A DNA stretch of 11,366 bases, taken from positions 1 to 11,366 of the forward strand of contig JAJRXL010000332.1 in NCBI GenBank assembly GCA_024276335.1, written 5' to 3'. Positions within the stretch are counted from its first letter, which is position 1; every line of letters begins with the position of its first letter. This DNA is from Bacteroidota bacterium (GTDB lineage: Bacteria; Bacteroidota; Ignavibacteria; SZUA-365; JAADGX01). Position numbers and translations under genes: made by a program. Shown piece after piece: positions 1 to 6,764 of this stretch. The notes under the pieces were generated by a model. The model had not been told where the DNA came from. It saw only the letters and a list, made by a program, of their open reading frames with translations, and searched no databases.

Positions 1-54
1 CAATGGCAAGGCCGTCGCAATAACGGCTCGTTCCTGAGCAATTCAGGCACGTAA
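1..54 (+). CDS. Possible C-terminal tail of an upstream gene (partial)
   Basis: The reading frame beginning at base 1 is open for 17 codons and stops with TAA at 52-54, just before a strong plus-strand terminator. That arrangement suggests the end of a gene that starts outside the window. The encoded tail (ending SFLSNSGT) resembles nothing I recognise. A second frame starting at base 2 stops with TGA at 35-37 (ending AITARS) and could equally be the real one. The frame is therefore uncertain and no function can be given. Confidence 0.3.
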   Translation, partial: QWQGRRNNGSFLSNSGT

Positions 55-59
55 ATACG

Positions 60-90
60 AACGGCAGGTTTTTCGGACCTGCCGTTTCTT
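60..90 (+). terminator. Rho-independent terminator
   Basis: A perfect ten-base-pair stem (60-69 paired with 77-86, core ACGGCAGGT/ACCTGCCGT) with a seven-base loop is followed by a T-rich run, TTCTTTTC. The T-rich side is on the plus strand only, so it should end transcription of the gene upstream of the window. It also separates that gene from the AtuA-like gene at 181. Confidence 0.85.
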
Positions 91-180
91 TTCGTGTCAG
101 GTAAATTTCATGTATTTTTCGCCTGGCCCTTCTCGTAACGGGTTTGGCAGCAATACATTCTTTCAACAGGAATACAGGCA

Positions 181-2007
181 GTGAAAAAGAAAATACGAAT
201 CGCGAATGCCGGTGGATACTGGGGCGACGATCTTTCGGCAATGGAACGGCAGTTGAGGGGCGGACCACTGGACTACATCACCATGGATTTCCTGGCGGAA
301 ATCACGATGTCCATTCTTCAACGGCAAAAGAAAAAAAATCCCGAGCTCGGGTACGCCGTGGATTTTCTCGACCAGCTCCAGGTGTGTCTCCCGCTTATCG
401 CCAAGAAAAATGTCCGCGTAATCTCCAACGCGGGCGGTATCAACCCCATCGGAATGGGGAGGAAAATCATAGAGATGGCAAAATCCATGGGGCTGGATGT
501 GAAAGTCGGCATCGTATACGGCGACAACATTGTGGACCAGTTGTATGAGTTGTCCGCCGCCGGTGAAAGGTTCGTCAACATGGAAACCGGTGAGGATTTT
601 TTCCGCGTTCGTTCACGCATCTCTTCCGCCAATATTTACCTGGGCGCGGAGCCGCTCGTCAAAGCGCTCGAAGCGGGGTGCAACATCATCGTCACCGGCC
701 GCGTGACGGATACGGGCCTTACGCTTGCCCCGATGATTCATGAATTCGGTTGGTCCATGGATGACTGGGACAAGATGGCGGCGGGCATCGTAGCAGGGCA
801 CATCATCGAATGCGGCGCCCAGGCCACGGGCGGGAACATTACCGACTGGTACGAGGTGGAGGATTACCATAACATCGGTTACCCCATCATCGAGATGATG
901 TCTAGCGGTGAGTTTTTCGTGACGAAGCATAAGAACACCGGTGGCATGGTTTCCGAGAAGACCGTCAAGGAACAATTGGTGTATGAAATGGGCGATCCGT
1001 CGAATTACATCTCGCCGGATGGCGTTGCGCGGTTCGATTCGATACAATTGGAGGAGGTGGGAAAAGACAGGGTACGAGTCTTCGGTATTAAGGGCAAACC
1101 CGAACCGGATCATTTGAAAGTTTCCATGTCCTACGAGGACGGCTGGAAGGCGAGCGGCGCGGTGCTGGTTTCCGGACCTGATACCTACAAGAAAGCGCGG
1201 ATCATTTCGGATATTTTCTGGAAAAAACTCAAGCATAGCTACGAAGCGACGCATACCAGCATGATCGGGTCGGGCTCCATCTGGCCCGCGCATCTTTCGA
1301 AAGGGGAATCGAACGAAATCCTCCTGCGGTTCGGCGTGCGCGACCGGGACATCAACAAGGTGCGGGATTTTGGGAAAGCTCTTTCCACCCTCATCCTTTC
1401 CGGTCCCGCGGGCATGGCCGTGACTACCGGCGGACGACCGAAGCCGTCTTTGGTCATCGCGTACTGGCCAGCGCTGATGCACCGGAGCCGGGTGAAAGCC
1501 AAGGTCCTGGTAGTGGACACACGGGACCAGGAGGAATTTCACGAGATCACGTTTCCGATCCGAGTTCGCTCTTTGCCAATCAAGGAGAAACCAGAGAAAC
1601 AGTCGGCGCGACCCCGGAAAGTATATTCGGGAAAGATGAAAAAAATCCGGCTCCAGGAAATCTGTTACGCGCGTTCCGGCGACAAGGGCGACACGTGCAA
1701 CATCGGCGTCCTGGCGAGATCACCGGAGGTTTATGATTGGCTGGTTGGGTACTTGACGGCCGACCGTGTAAAGAAATTCTTTTCCGGGATTACGAAGGGC
1801 AAAGTGATAAGGTACGAGCTGGATAATCTGCATGGATTGAACTTCTTGCTGGAGGAAACACTCGGTGGCGGTGGAACGCAGTCCTTGATGATAGACCCCC
1901 AGGGAAAAACGCTGGCCCAGGCCCTGTTGCAAATGCAGGTCCGTGTGCCTGAAGCGCTCCTCAGGTCGATTCACGGGAAGGTCCGGTCAAAAACAGGGAA
2001 ACGGTGA
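181..2007 (+). CDS. AtuA-like protein: DUF1446 domain fused to AtuA-like C-terminal domain
   Basis: This 608-residue protein has the two-domain layout of the acyclic terpene utilisation AtuA family. The N-terminal DUF1446 domain spans about residues 4-445. It opens with RIANAGGYWGDD, the usual family start, and carries NAGGINPIGMG near 83-93 and VTGRVTDTGL near 171-180. A Lys/Pro-rich linker (about 465-486) leads to the C-terminal domain (487-592), marked by ARSGDKGDTCNIGV (497-510) and LGGGGTQSL (561-569). AtuA is named for a Pseudomonas terpene pathway, but its biochemical role is poorly defined and many homologues sit outside that pathway. No other atu or acyl-CoA gene is visible here, so a terpene role should not be assumed. 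The start is GTG at 181: an in-frame stop at 136-138 allows no upstream ATG, and the next ATG (241) would remove the conserved start. The Shine-Dalgarno match is weak. The protein looks cytoplasmic, with no signal peptide. Confidence 0.88.
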   Translation: MKKKIRIANAGGYWGDDLSAMERQLRGGPLDYITMDFLAEITMSILQRQKKKNPELGYAVDFLDQLQVCLPLIAKKNVRVISNAGGINPIGMGRKIIEMAKSMGLDVKVGIVYGDNIVDQLYELSAAGERFVNMETGEDFFRVRSRISSANIYLGAEPLVKALEAGCNIIVTGRVTDTGLTLAPMIHEFGWSMDDWDKMAAGIVAGHIIECGAQATGGNITDWYEVEDYHNIGYPIIEMMSSGEFFVTKHKNTGGMVSEKTVKEQLVYEMGDPSNYISPDGVARFDSIQLEEVGKDRVRVFGIKGKPEPDHLKVSMSYEDGWKASGAVLVSGPDTYKKARIISDIFWKKLKHSYEATHTSMIGSGSIWPAHLSKGESNEILLRFGVRDRDINKVRDFGKALSTLILSGPAGMAVTTGGRPKPSLVIAYWPALMHRSRVKAKVLVVDTRDQEEFHEITFPIRVRSLPIKEKPEKQSARPRKVYSGKMKKIRLQEICYARSGDKGDTCNIGVLARSPEVYDWLVGYLTADRVKKFFSGITKGKVIRYELDNLHGLNFLLEETLGGGGTQSLMIDPQGKTLAQALLQMQVRVPEALLRSIHGKVRSKTGKR

Positions 2008-2023
2008 CCCGTGGAGTTAGGTG

Positions 2024-2251
2024 CTACGACGCGGGGGGCTCCCCGTGGTGTTCTTCTTTCATGCAGGGGAGTTCTTCGATTGAATGAATGCCTTCCGGTA
2101 ATTCGGCTTCTTCCATCAGCATGATGGGAATATCGTCTTCGATGCGAAACCGTGGTCCGCATCTGGTGCAAACAAGAGTGTCGCCTTCAAGCCGGAGTTC
2201 CGCCTTTCCCAGGGGGCAGACAAGGATGTCGAGCAGTTCTTTGCTTATCAC
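2024..2251 (-). CDS. Trm112-like (UPF0434/YcaR-type) small protein
   Basis: This 75-residue protein matches the Trm112-like family of small zinc-ribbon-type proteins. It has the opening KELLDILVCP (residues 4-13), a central VCTRCG (27-32) and the family's FRIEDDIPIMLMEEAE stretch (35-50). Family members in eukaryotes and archaea act as partners that activate methyltransferases; the role of the bacterial short forms is less clear. The first zinc knuckle is incomplete: where CPxC is expected the sequence reads CPLG, leaving C12, C28 and C31. Partial cysteine sets are known in bacterial members, so this need not be a broken gene. The start is GTG at 2249-2251, fixed by a GGAGGAG Shine-Dalgarno five bases upstream. 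It is separated from dnaK by a terminator, so it probably has its own promoter between 2252 and 2365, where I could not identify one with confidence. It ends 16 bases from the convergent AtuA-like gene. Confidence 0.85.
   Translation of the reverse strand: MISKELLDILVCPLGKAELRLEGDTLVCTRCGPRFRIEDDIPIMLMEEAELPEGIHSIEELPCMKEEHHGEPPAS
2031..2060 (+). terminator. Possible terminator of the AtuA-like gene inside the convergent gene
   Basis: CGGGG (2032-2036) and CCCCG (2041-2045) form a GC-only stem with a GGCT loop, extendable by a G-U pair. A moderately T-rich stretch follows (GTTCTTCTTTC near 2048-2060). It starts 24 bases after the AtuA-like stop codon, on the right strand to end that transcript, but it lies within the last codons of the convergent Trm112-like gene. 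The stem is short and the T run interrupted, so this is tentative. Confidence 0.3.
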
Positions 2252-2256
2252 AGGAT

Positions 2257-2263
2257 CTCCTCC
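2257..2263 (-). promoter_or_regulatory. Shine-Dalgarno setting the GTG start of the Trm112-like gene
   Basis: On the minus strand the sequence is GGAGGAG, five bases before GTG (2251-2249). Its strength supports the unusual start codon. A nearby upstream ATG is out of frame. Confidence 0.75.
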
Positions 2264-2365
2264 GAGTCATACATACACATGCCAATATAGGTAAAATGTA
2301 GCAAGAAATGGATAACACGATAGATCCTGCCCCGTCGGAGATGCAGCGTGTTCGCAATTGCAAAG

Positions 2366-2400
2366 AAAAAAGCGCCGAAGCTAAACCCCGGCGCTTTTTT
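2366..2400 (-). terminator. Terminator of the hsp20-dnaK transcript
   Basis: A perfect 12-base inverted repeat (2366-2377 with 2389-2400, GC core GCGCCG/CGGCGC) has an 11-base loop. Six A on one side and six T on the other let it work on either strand. It lies 20 bases after the dnaK stop codon and should end that transcript. It also shields the Trm112-like gene from read-through. Confidence 0.9.
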
Positions 2401-2419
2401 ATATCGGGACACCCTGTTG

Positions 2420-4342
2420 TTATTCTGATTTCTTGTCTTCCTGGTCGTCGACGACCTCGAAATCGGCGTCCTCAACGTTCTTGCCACCGTTGCCGGCTTC
2501 AGGGCCGGCCTGCGCACCCGCTTGCCCGGGCTCTGAAGTCTGGGCCTGCTGGTACATTTGGGTAGCCGCTTCGTTCCAGGCTTTATTCAAGGCTTCCATC
2601 TCCGTCTTGATGTCGGTGATGTTGCCGCCCTTGATGGCTTCTTCAAGTTTTCCGACTTGCATTTCGATCCGTGACTTGAGATCGGCAGAGATTTTGTCCT
2701 TGAATTCCTCGAGTTGCTTCTTGGTCTGGAAGACGAGTGTATCGGCCTGGTTGCGCGTCTCAATTTCTTCCTTGCGCTTGCGGTCCTCGGCAGCATGCGC
2801 TTCAGCTTCTTTTTTCATCTTCTCGACTTCCTCCTTACTCAGGCCGCTGGAGGAAGTGATACGAATCGACTGTTCCTTGTTCGTCGCCTTGTCGACGGCC
2901 TTCACGTGGAGAATACCGTTCGCGTAAATGTCGAAGGTTACCTCGATCTGTGGCACGCCGCGTGGAGCGGGTGGGATGCCGTCGAGATGGAACCGGCCGA
3001 GGGTGCGGTTGTCCGCCGCCATTGGACGTTCGCCCTGGAGGACGTGAATCTCCACGGATGTCTGGTTATCCGAGGCGGTTGAGAATATCTCGCTCTTCCG
3101 CGTGGGGATCGTCGTATTCGCGGGAATGAGCACGGTCATAACGCCGCCGAGGGTCTCGATACCCAGGGACAACGGTGTGACATCGAGTAGGAGAACGTCA
3201 GAGACGTCGCCGGACAACACGCCGCCCTGGATCGCCGCCCCGATGGCAACGACCTCGTCGGGGTTCACCCCCTTGTGCGGCTCCTTGTTGAACAACTGCT
3301 TGACGATTTCCTGCACCTTTGGAATGCGGGTTGAACCACCGACGAGGATCACTTCGTCGATGTCGTTCGGGGTCAAGCCAGCATCCTGGAGCGCTTTTTT
3401 ACAAGGCTCCACCGTGCGCTGGAAAAGGTCGTCGACGAGTTGTTCGAATTTTGTCCGGGTGATATTCATGGTCAGGTGCTTGGGTCCGTCCGCTGTTGCG
3501 GTGATGAACGGCAGGTTGACTTCCGTCTGCATCTGCGTGGAAAGCTCCATCTTGGCTTTTTCCGCGGCTTCCTTCAGCCGCTGCAATGCCATGGGGTCCT
3601 TCCGGAGATCGACGCCCTCGGCTTTCTGAAATTCGTCCGCGATGTAGTCGATCAATCGCTGGTCGAAGTCGTCACCGCCGAGGTGGGTATCGCCGTTCGT
3701 GGACTTGACCTCGAACACGCCGTCGCCTAGCTCGAGAATCGAAATATCGAACGTCCCGCCGCCGAGGTCGTACACGGCGATCTTCTGACTCTTGCCTTTT
3801 TTGTCCAGACCGTACGCCAGCGCCGCCGCCGTTGGTTCGTTGATGATCCGGCGCACGTTCAAACCGGCGATTTCACCCGCATCCTTGGTGGCTTGCCGCT
3901 GTGCGTCGTTGAAATACGCGGGAACGGTAATAACGGCTTCCGTGATTTTCTCTCCTAGGTAGTTTTCCGCCGCCGATTTCAAATACTGCAAGATCATGGC
4001 GGAAATTTCCGGGGGGGAATAAACCCGCTCCCCAATTTTGACCCGGGCGGAATTATTGTCCCCCGGGATCACCTCGTAGGGGACTTCCTTGCGTTCGCGC
4101 TCGATTTCATCATAGAACCGGCCCATGAATCGCTTGATGGAAAAAACGGTGTTCGTGGGATTCGTCACCGCCTGGCGTTTGGCCGGTGCGCCAACAACCC
4201 GCTCGCCGTCTTTTTTAAAACCCACGATGGATGGAGTTGTTCGACCCCCATCCGGATTCGGAATAACGACCGGCGTGGTGCCTTCCATCACGGCAACCAC
4301 GGAGTTCGTCGTTCCAAGGTCTATACCAATGATTTTTCCCAT
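2420..4342 (-). CDS. dnaK: Chaperone protein DnaK (Hsp70)
   Basis: This 640-residue protein is a full-length DnaK, the cytoplasmic ATP-driven Hsp70 chaperone that binds exposed hydrophobic segments of unfolded proteins with DnaJ and GrpE. The nucleotide-binding domain shows GIDLGTTNS (6-14), VPAYFNDAQRQATKDAG (140-156), NEPTAAALAYG (168-178), DLGGGTFD (192-199) and VGGSTRIPKVQ (334-344). The interdomain linker DVLLLDVTP is at 382-390. The substrate-binding beta domain contains VLQGERPMAADNRTLGRF (434-451). A charged helical lid follows, then a Gly/Ala/Gln-rich tail ending in the family DADFEVVDD-type acidic end. One oddity is Y473 in FDIYANGIL, where Asp (FDIDANGIL) is nearly invariant. The start ATG at 4342 has a GAGGAG Shine-Dalgarno about ten bases upstream. 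It follows hsp20 by 69 bases on the same strand, so the two are probably cotranscribed. No grpE or dnaJ lies in the window. Confidence 0.98.
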   Translation of the reverse strand: MGKIIGIDLGTTNSVVAVMEGTTPVVIPNPDGGRTTPSIVGFKKDGERVVGAPAKRQAVTNPTNTVFSIKRFMGRFYDEIERERKEVPYEVIPGDNNSARVKIGERVYSPPEISAMILQYLKSAAENYLGEKITEAVITVPAYFNDAQRQATKDAGEIAGLNVRRIINEPTAAALAYGLDKKGKSQKIAVYDLGGGTFDISILELGDGVFEVKSTNGDTHLGGDDFDQRLIDYIADEFQKAEGVDLRKDPMALQRLKEAAEKAKMELSTQMQTEVNLPFITATADGPKHLTMNITRTKFEQLVDDLFQRTVEPCKKALQDAGLTPNDIDEVILVGGSTRIPKVQEIVKQLFNKEPHKGVNPDEVVAIGAAIQGGVLSGDVSDVLLLDVTPLSLGIETLGGVMTVLIPANTTIPTRKSEIFSTASDNQTSVEIHVLQGERPMAADNRTLGRFHLDGIPPAPRGVPQIEVTFDIYANGILHVKAVDKATNKEQSIRITSSSGLSKEEVEKMKKEAEAHAAEDRKRKEEIETRNQADTLVFQTKKQLEEFKDKISADLKSRIEMQVGKLEEAIKGGNITDIKTEMEALNKAWNEAATQMYQQAQTSEPGQAGAQAGPEAGNGGKNVEDADFEVVDDQEDKKSE

Positions 4343-4411
4343 ATTCTTTTATCTCCTCTCTCTTTTGATTCAAAATCTGTGTTCGAAATTACACGTTGAA
4401 TTTCATATCCA

Positions 4412-4849
4412 TTACTGAATAGTAATTTCAACTTCTTCCGGTTTCCTGGGCGCCGCCTTTTTGATCATTACTTCCAGCACGCCGTTTTCGAGTTTTGCCT
4501 TGATCGAACTCTTGTCGATTTCAACCGGAATGCTGACGGAGCGAGTGAAAGACCCAAATGCCCGTTCCATCTTGTAGTACGTCTTTTTTTCAAGATCCGT
4601 CGGTTGCTTTTTTTCTCCAGCAATTGTGAGAACGCCCTCCTGGAGGGTCAACTTAATGTCCTCTTTCCGGACTCCCGGGATATCCAGGTAGACATAAACA
4701 AATTCGTCGTCGTGAACAATATCCATGCGTGGCGTGTACGAGGTGCCTATTTCCACCGAAAACGTCTCTGGAAATTCATCAACAAATTTCTTCAATCGCT
4801 TCGACAGATTTTCGAACTCTTTTAACGGCTGAACTTGAATTACGGTCAT
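4412..4849 (-). CDS. Small heat-shock protein, Hsp20/alpha-crystallin family
   Basis: This 145-residue protein is a small heat-shock protein, an ATP-independent holdase that traps unfolding proteins as oligomers for later refolding by DnaK. The alpha-crystallin domain covers about residues 39-131. It shows PRMDIVHDDEFVYVYLDIPGV (40-60, with the core DIPGV at 56-60), GVLTIAGEKK (72-81), ERAFGSFTRSVSIP (95-108) and the hallmark AKLENGVLEV (118-127). The C-terminal I-x-I anchor is ITI at 142-144. The reading frame is open 53 codons further upstream, but the start is placed at ATG 4849: AAAAGGAGG lies six bases before it, and the upstream residues do not look like protein of this family. The gene precedes dnaK on the same strand, which fits their joint work in protein rescue. 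The sigma-54-type promoter upstream suggests activator-dependent expression. Confidence 0.95.
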   Translation of the reverse strand: MTVIQVQPLKEFENLSKRLKKFVDEFPETFSVEIGTSYTPRMDIVHDDEFVYVYLDIPGVRKEDIKLTLQEGVLTIAGEKKQPTDLEKKTYYKMERAFGSFTRSVSIPVEIDKSSIKAKLENGVLEVMIKKAAPRKPEEVEITIQ

Positions 4850-4855
4850 CTTAAA

Positions 4856-4864
4856 CCTCCTTTT
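4856..4864 (-). promoter_or_regulatory. Strong Shine-Dalgarno fixing the hsp20 start
   Basis: The minus strand reads AAAAGGAGG, six bases before ATG at 4849. This perfect match rules in the 145-residue product over the longer open frame reaching to 5008. Confidence 0.9.
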
Positions 4865-4894
4865 GTGAATTACTCGTATGATCTCTTGTATGTA

Positions 4895-4910
4895 TGCAAG
4901 CATTATGCCA
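4895..4910 (-). promoter_or_regulatory. Candidate sigma-54 (RpoN) -24/-12 promoter for hsp20-dnaK
   Basis: The minus strand reads TGGCATAATGCTTGCA. This matches the sigma-54 consensus TGGCAY-N5-TTGCA at every specified base, with the GG and GC doublets at the required spacing. Transcription would start near 4884, giving a leader of about 34 bases that just includes the Shine-Dalgarno of hsp20. The fit of sequence, spacing, strand and distance makes chance unlikely, but a 16-base match alone is not proof. Sigma-54 promoters need an enhancer-binding activator, and none is encoded in the window. Confidence 0.6.
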
Positions 4911-4997
4911 CCACGAGATTGTTGAAAATAAACCATTATCGACATGTTTTTTTTGCAATATCCATCAACTTTCCGCATTCGGAGCATTAAGGCAGGG

Positions 4998-5022
4998 ATT
5001 TGTGGCAAATTGGCACACGTGT
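4998..5022. promoter_or_regulatory. Pair of short palindromes, candidate activator binding region
   Basis: ATTTG-TGG-CAAAT (4998-5010) and the self-complementary ACACGTGT (5015-5022) sit side by side. They lie about 90-115 bases upstream of the -24 element, a usual distance for activators of sigma-54 promoters. Palindromes this short occur by chance, so the role is inferred from position only. Confidence 0.25.
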
Positions 5023-5196
5023 CAGGTGTTCTATTATTCCTGGATGATAGGCTATAAAGGGTAGTCGTACTCGAGAGGGTGCTGTGAAGTATCGAATTAT
5101 TTTGTAACTTATTAGATTAATTAATTCCACAAGAACCCTGTATGGTTGATCGTACGTACATATCCTGATAGTAGAAGTGGTCTAACGATCCGAACC

Positions 5197-6687
5197 ATGA
5201 AGCTAAAAATAGAAATCGACATTCTCCTACAAATAGGCCGACTGGCAGACGAAAAATCGACAGAGGTGTACGTGGTTGGTGGATTCGTGCGTGATGCCTT
5301 ACGGGGCTTTGATTGCAAGGACTACGATATTATGGTTGTGGGCGACGGGATTGCTTTCGCCAAGCTGGTTCAAGAGGAATTCGGGAAAGGCAAGCTGGTC
5401 ATTCACGAGAAGTTTCGCACTGCACGTCTGTTTTTTCATGATGAAACCGTCGAATTCGTGGGTACAAGAAAGGAGGTTTATCGTCCGGAATCGAGGAAAC
5501 CGGAGGTGACCATTGGCAGCATGGAAGACGATTTGCGACGCAGGGATTTTACCGTTAACGCTGTTGCCGTTGCCCTGAACACGGCTCGTTTTGGTGAAGT
5601 AGTCGATATCTTTGACGGCATCCGCGATATCGACCGAAAAGTGCTCCGAACACCTGTTGACCCGAAACAGACTTTTTCGGAAGACCCGCTCAGAATTATG
5701 CGCGCGTTCAGATTCCAGGCCCAGCTTGGCTTCGAAATCGATCCGGAGGCATTAGCGGCGATTCAGCGGATGGCGGAACGACTGGCAGTTGTTTCCCAGG
5801 AGCGAATTACCGACGAATTCCTGAAGCTTCTTTCAACTTCCAGGCCTTCCACCGGTCTAATACCGATGTATGAAACCGGGGTGCTGAAATACGTTTTCCC
5901 GGAATTGGACAGGCTGGGAGGGGTGGATCAAAAGTCGGTGGATTACCCGGATGGAGTACGCAATTATCACCACAAGGATGTGTTGTATCATTCCTTCGAG
6001 GTTCTCGATAACATCGCCGCCGTTTCTTCCGATATCTGGCTTCGGTTGGCTGCCCTGCTTCACGACATCGCCAAGCCGAAGACCAAGGCATTTCGCGAAG
6101 ACGTGGGATGGACGTTTTATGGGCATGCTGAGCTCGGGGCAAAAATGATTCCCGCCATCTTCACACGCATGCGCCTGCCCATGAACAGGATGAAGTACGT
6201 GCGAAAGCTGGTCTATCTTCATCTTCGTCCGATTGCCCTGGTACAGGAACAGGTCACGGATTCCGCGGTTCGCCGATTGCTGTTCGACGCCGGGGAAGAG
6301 ATCGATGATTTGATGTTGCTGTGTAAAGCCGATGTTACGACCAAGAATCCCGCGCGTGCTAAGCGCTATCGGAAGAACTACAAGAAGTTGAAAGAACGGC
6401 TGGAAATAATCGAGTCCCGGGATCGACTGCGGAACTGGCAGCCGCCACTCCGGGGAGAAGACATCATGGAAATCTGTGGAATCAAACCGGGAATCGCCGT
6501 TGGTGTCCTGAAAGTGGAAATAGAGAATGCGATCCTGGAAGGAAAGATCCCGAACGAATACGAAGCGGCCAGGGAATACCTGTTGCGTATCAAGGACGAT
6601 ATCCTTTCGCAGAAAACGCTGTTCAAGAAAAAGAGCCTGCGGGAAAAGTTGGATAAGCTTCCGGAAATAATTTCAGGAGAACAATGA
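5197..6687 (+). CDS. cca: CCA tRNA nucleotidyltransferase with HD domain
   Basis: This 496-residue class II CCA-adding enzyme builds or repairs the 3' CCA end of tRNAs in the cytoplasm. The nucleotidyltransferase head shows GGFVRD (28-33), the catalytic pair D42 and D44 in KDYDIMV, EFVGTRKE (86-93) and RRDFTVNA (115-122). The tRNA/nucleotide-selecting neck contains EDPLRIMRAFRF (162-173). An HD phosphohydrolase-like domain follows, with H265 (LYHSFEVL) and H289-D290 (LLHDIAKP). The last 20-30 residues are a lysine-rich extension past the usual end. The layout and the NWQPPLRGEDIME stretch resemble the Bacteroidota/Chlorobi type. Some relatives are specialised as poly(A) polymerases or as A- or CC-adding enzymes, which sequence alone does not settle. 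The start is ATG at 5197, just before the conserved region; the frame extends to a TTG at 5146, which lacks a Shine-Dalgarno. The gene heads a plus-strand run, with the stop TGA (6685-6687) overlapping a possible downstream ATG at 6684. Confidence 0.93.
   Translation: MKLKIEIDILLQIGRLADEKSTEVYVVGGFVRDALRGFDCKDYDIMVVGDGIAFAKLVQEEFGKGKLVIHEKFRTARLFFHDETVEFVGTRKEVYRPESRKPEVTIGSMEDDLRRRDFTVNAVAVALNTARFGEVVDIFDGIRDIDRKVLRTPVDPKQTFSEDPLRIMRAFRFQAQLGFEIDPEALAAIQRMAERLAVVSQERITDEFLKLLSTSRPSTGLIPMYETGVLKYVFPELDRLGGVDQKSVDYPDGVRNYHHKDVLYHSFEVLDNIAAVSSDIWLRLAALLHDIAKPKTKAFREDVGWTFYGHAELGAKMIPAIFTRMRLPMNRMKYVRKLVYLHLRPIALVQEQVTDSAVRRLLFDAGEEIDDLMLLCKADVTTKNPARAKRYRKNYKKLKERLEIIESRDRLRNWQPPLRGEDIMEICGIKPGIAVGVLKVEIENAILEGKIPNEYEAAREYLLRIKDDILSQKTLFKKKSLREKLDKLPEIISGEQ
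6675..6686 (+). promoter_or_regulatory. Shine-Dalgarno and coupled ATG at the end of the CCA gene
   Basis: AGGAG (6675-6679) lies four bases before ATG 6684-6686, which overlaps the CCA stop as ATGA. The frame from this ATG runs without a stop into the TolC-family gene and would add 27 residues in front of its signal peptide. It is either a real second start or a chance coupling site. Confidence 0.35.
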
Positions 6688-6764
6688 AACAATTCTCCCT
6701 AGGTTTCGTTATCCAATCCGGCATTCATCGCAACCAATGCCATAACAATCATGAGGGATTACGA

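Larger units (their letters stand above)
4850..5196. other. Divergent intergenic region between hsp20 and the CCA gene
   Basis: These 347 bases hold no convincing gene. The hsp20 leader and sigma-54-type promoter occupy 4850-4910. Two short palindromes lie at 4998-5010 and 5015-5022. The part facing the CCA gene contains an AT-rich stretch (about 5094-5127), where a promoter for the plus-strand operon would be expected. I found no clear -35/-10 pair there, nor the Bacteroidota-type TAnnTTTG box; TTATTTTG at 5097-5104 has one mismatch and no good upstream partner. No CIRCE-type TTAGCACTC inverted repeat is present. No tRNA-like structure was recognised. Confidence 0.6.

Noticed and set aside
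33..47. Inverted repeat CCTGA-GCAAT-TCAGG near the left edge
   Set aside because: Only five base pairs, with no T run and probably inside a coding tail; the real terminator is the stronger hairpin at 60-86.
144..548. Open frame starting with TTG, overlapping the AtuA-like gene
   Set aside because: It is out of frame with the strongly recognisable AtuA-like protein and its Arg/His-rich product matches nothing. It is a shadow frame.
613..1542. Minus-strand open frame of 309 codons within the AtuA-like gene
   Set aside because: It is antisense to a well-supported gene, with a composition typical of a shadow frame.
2267..2290. Second sigma-54-like site before the Trm112-like gene (minus strand TGGCATGTGTATGTA)
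   Set aside because: The -24 half fits, but the -12 half lacks the required GC doublet.
4850..5008. N-terminal extension of Hsp20 by 53 residues
   Set aside because: The perfect Shine-Dalgarno before ATG 4849 and the sigma-54-type promoter at 4895-4910 lie inside the extension, and its residues do not resemble the family.
5011..5025. Plus-strand TGGCAC as a -24 element for the CCA gene
   Set aside because: The position expected for the -12 GC doublet reads AG, so the promoter is incomplete.
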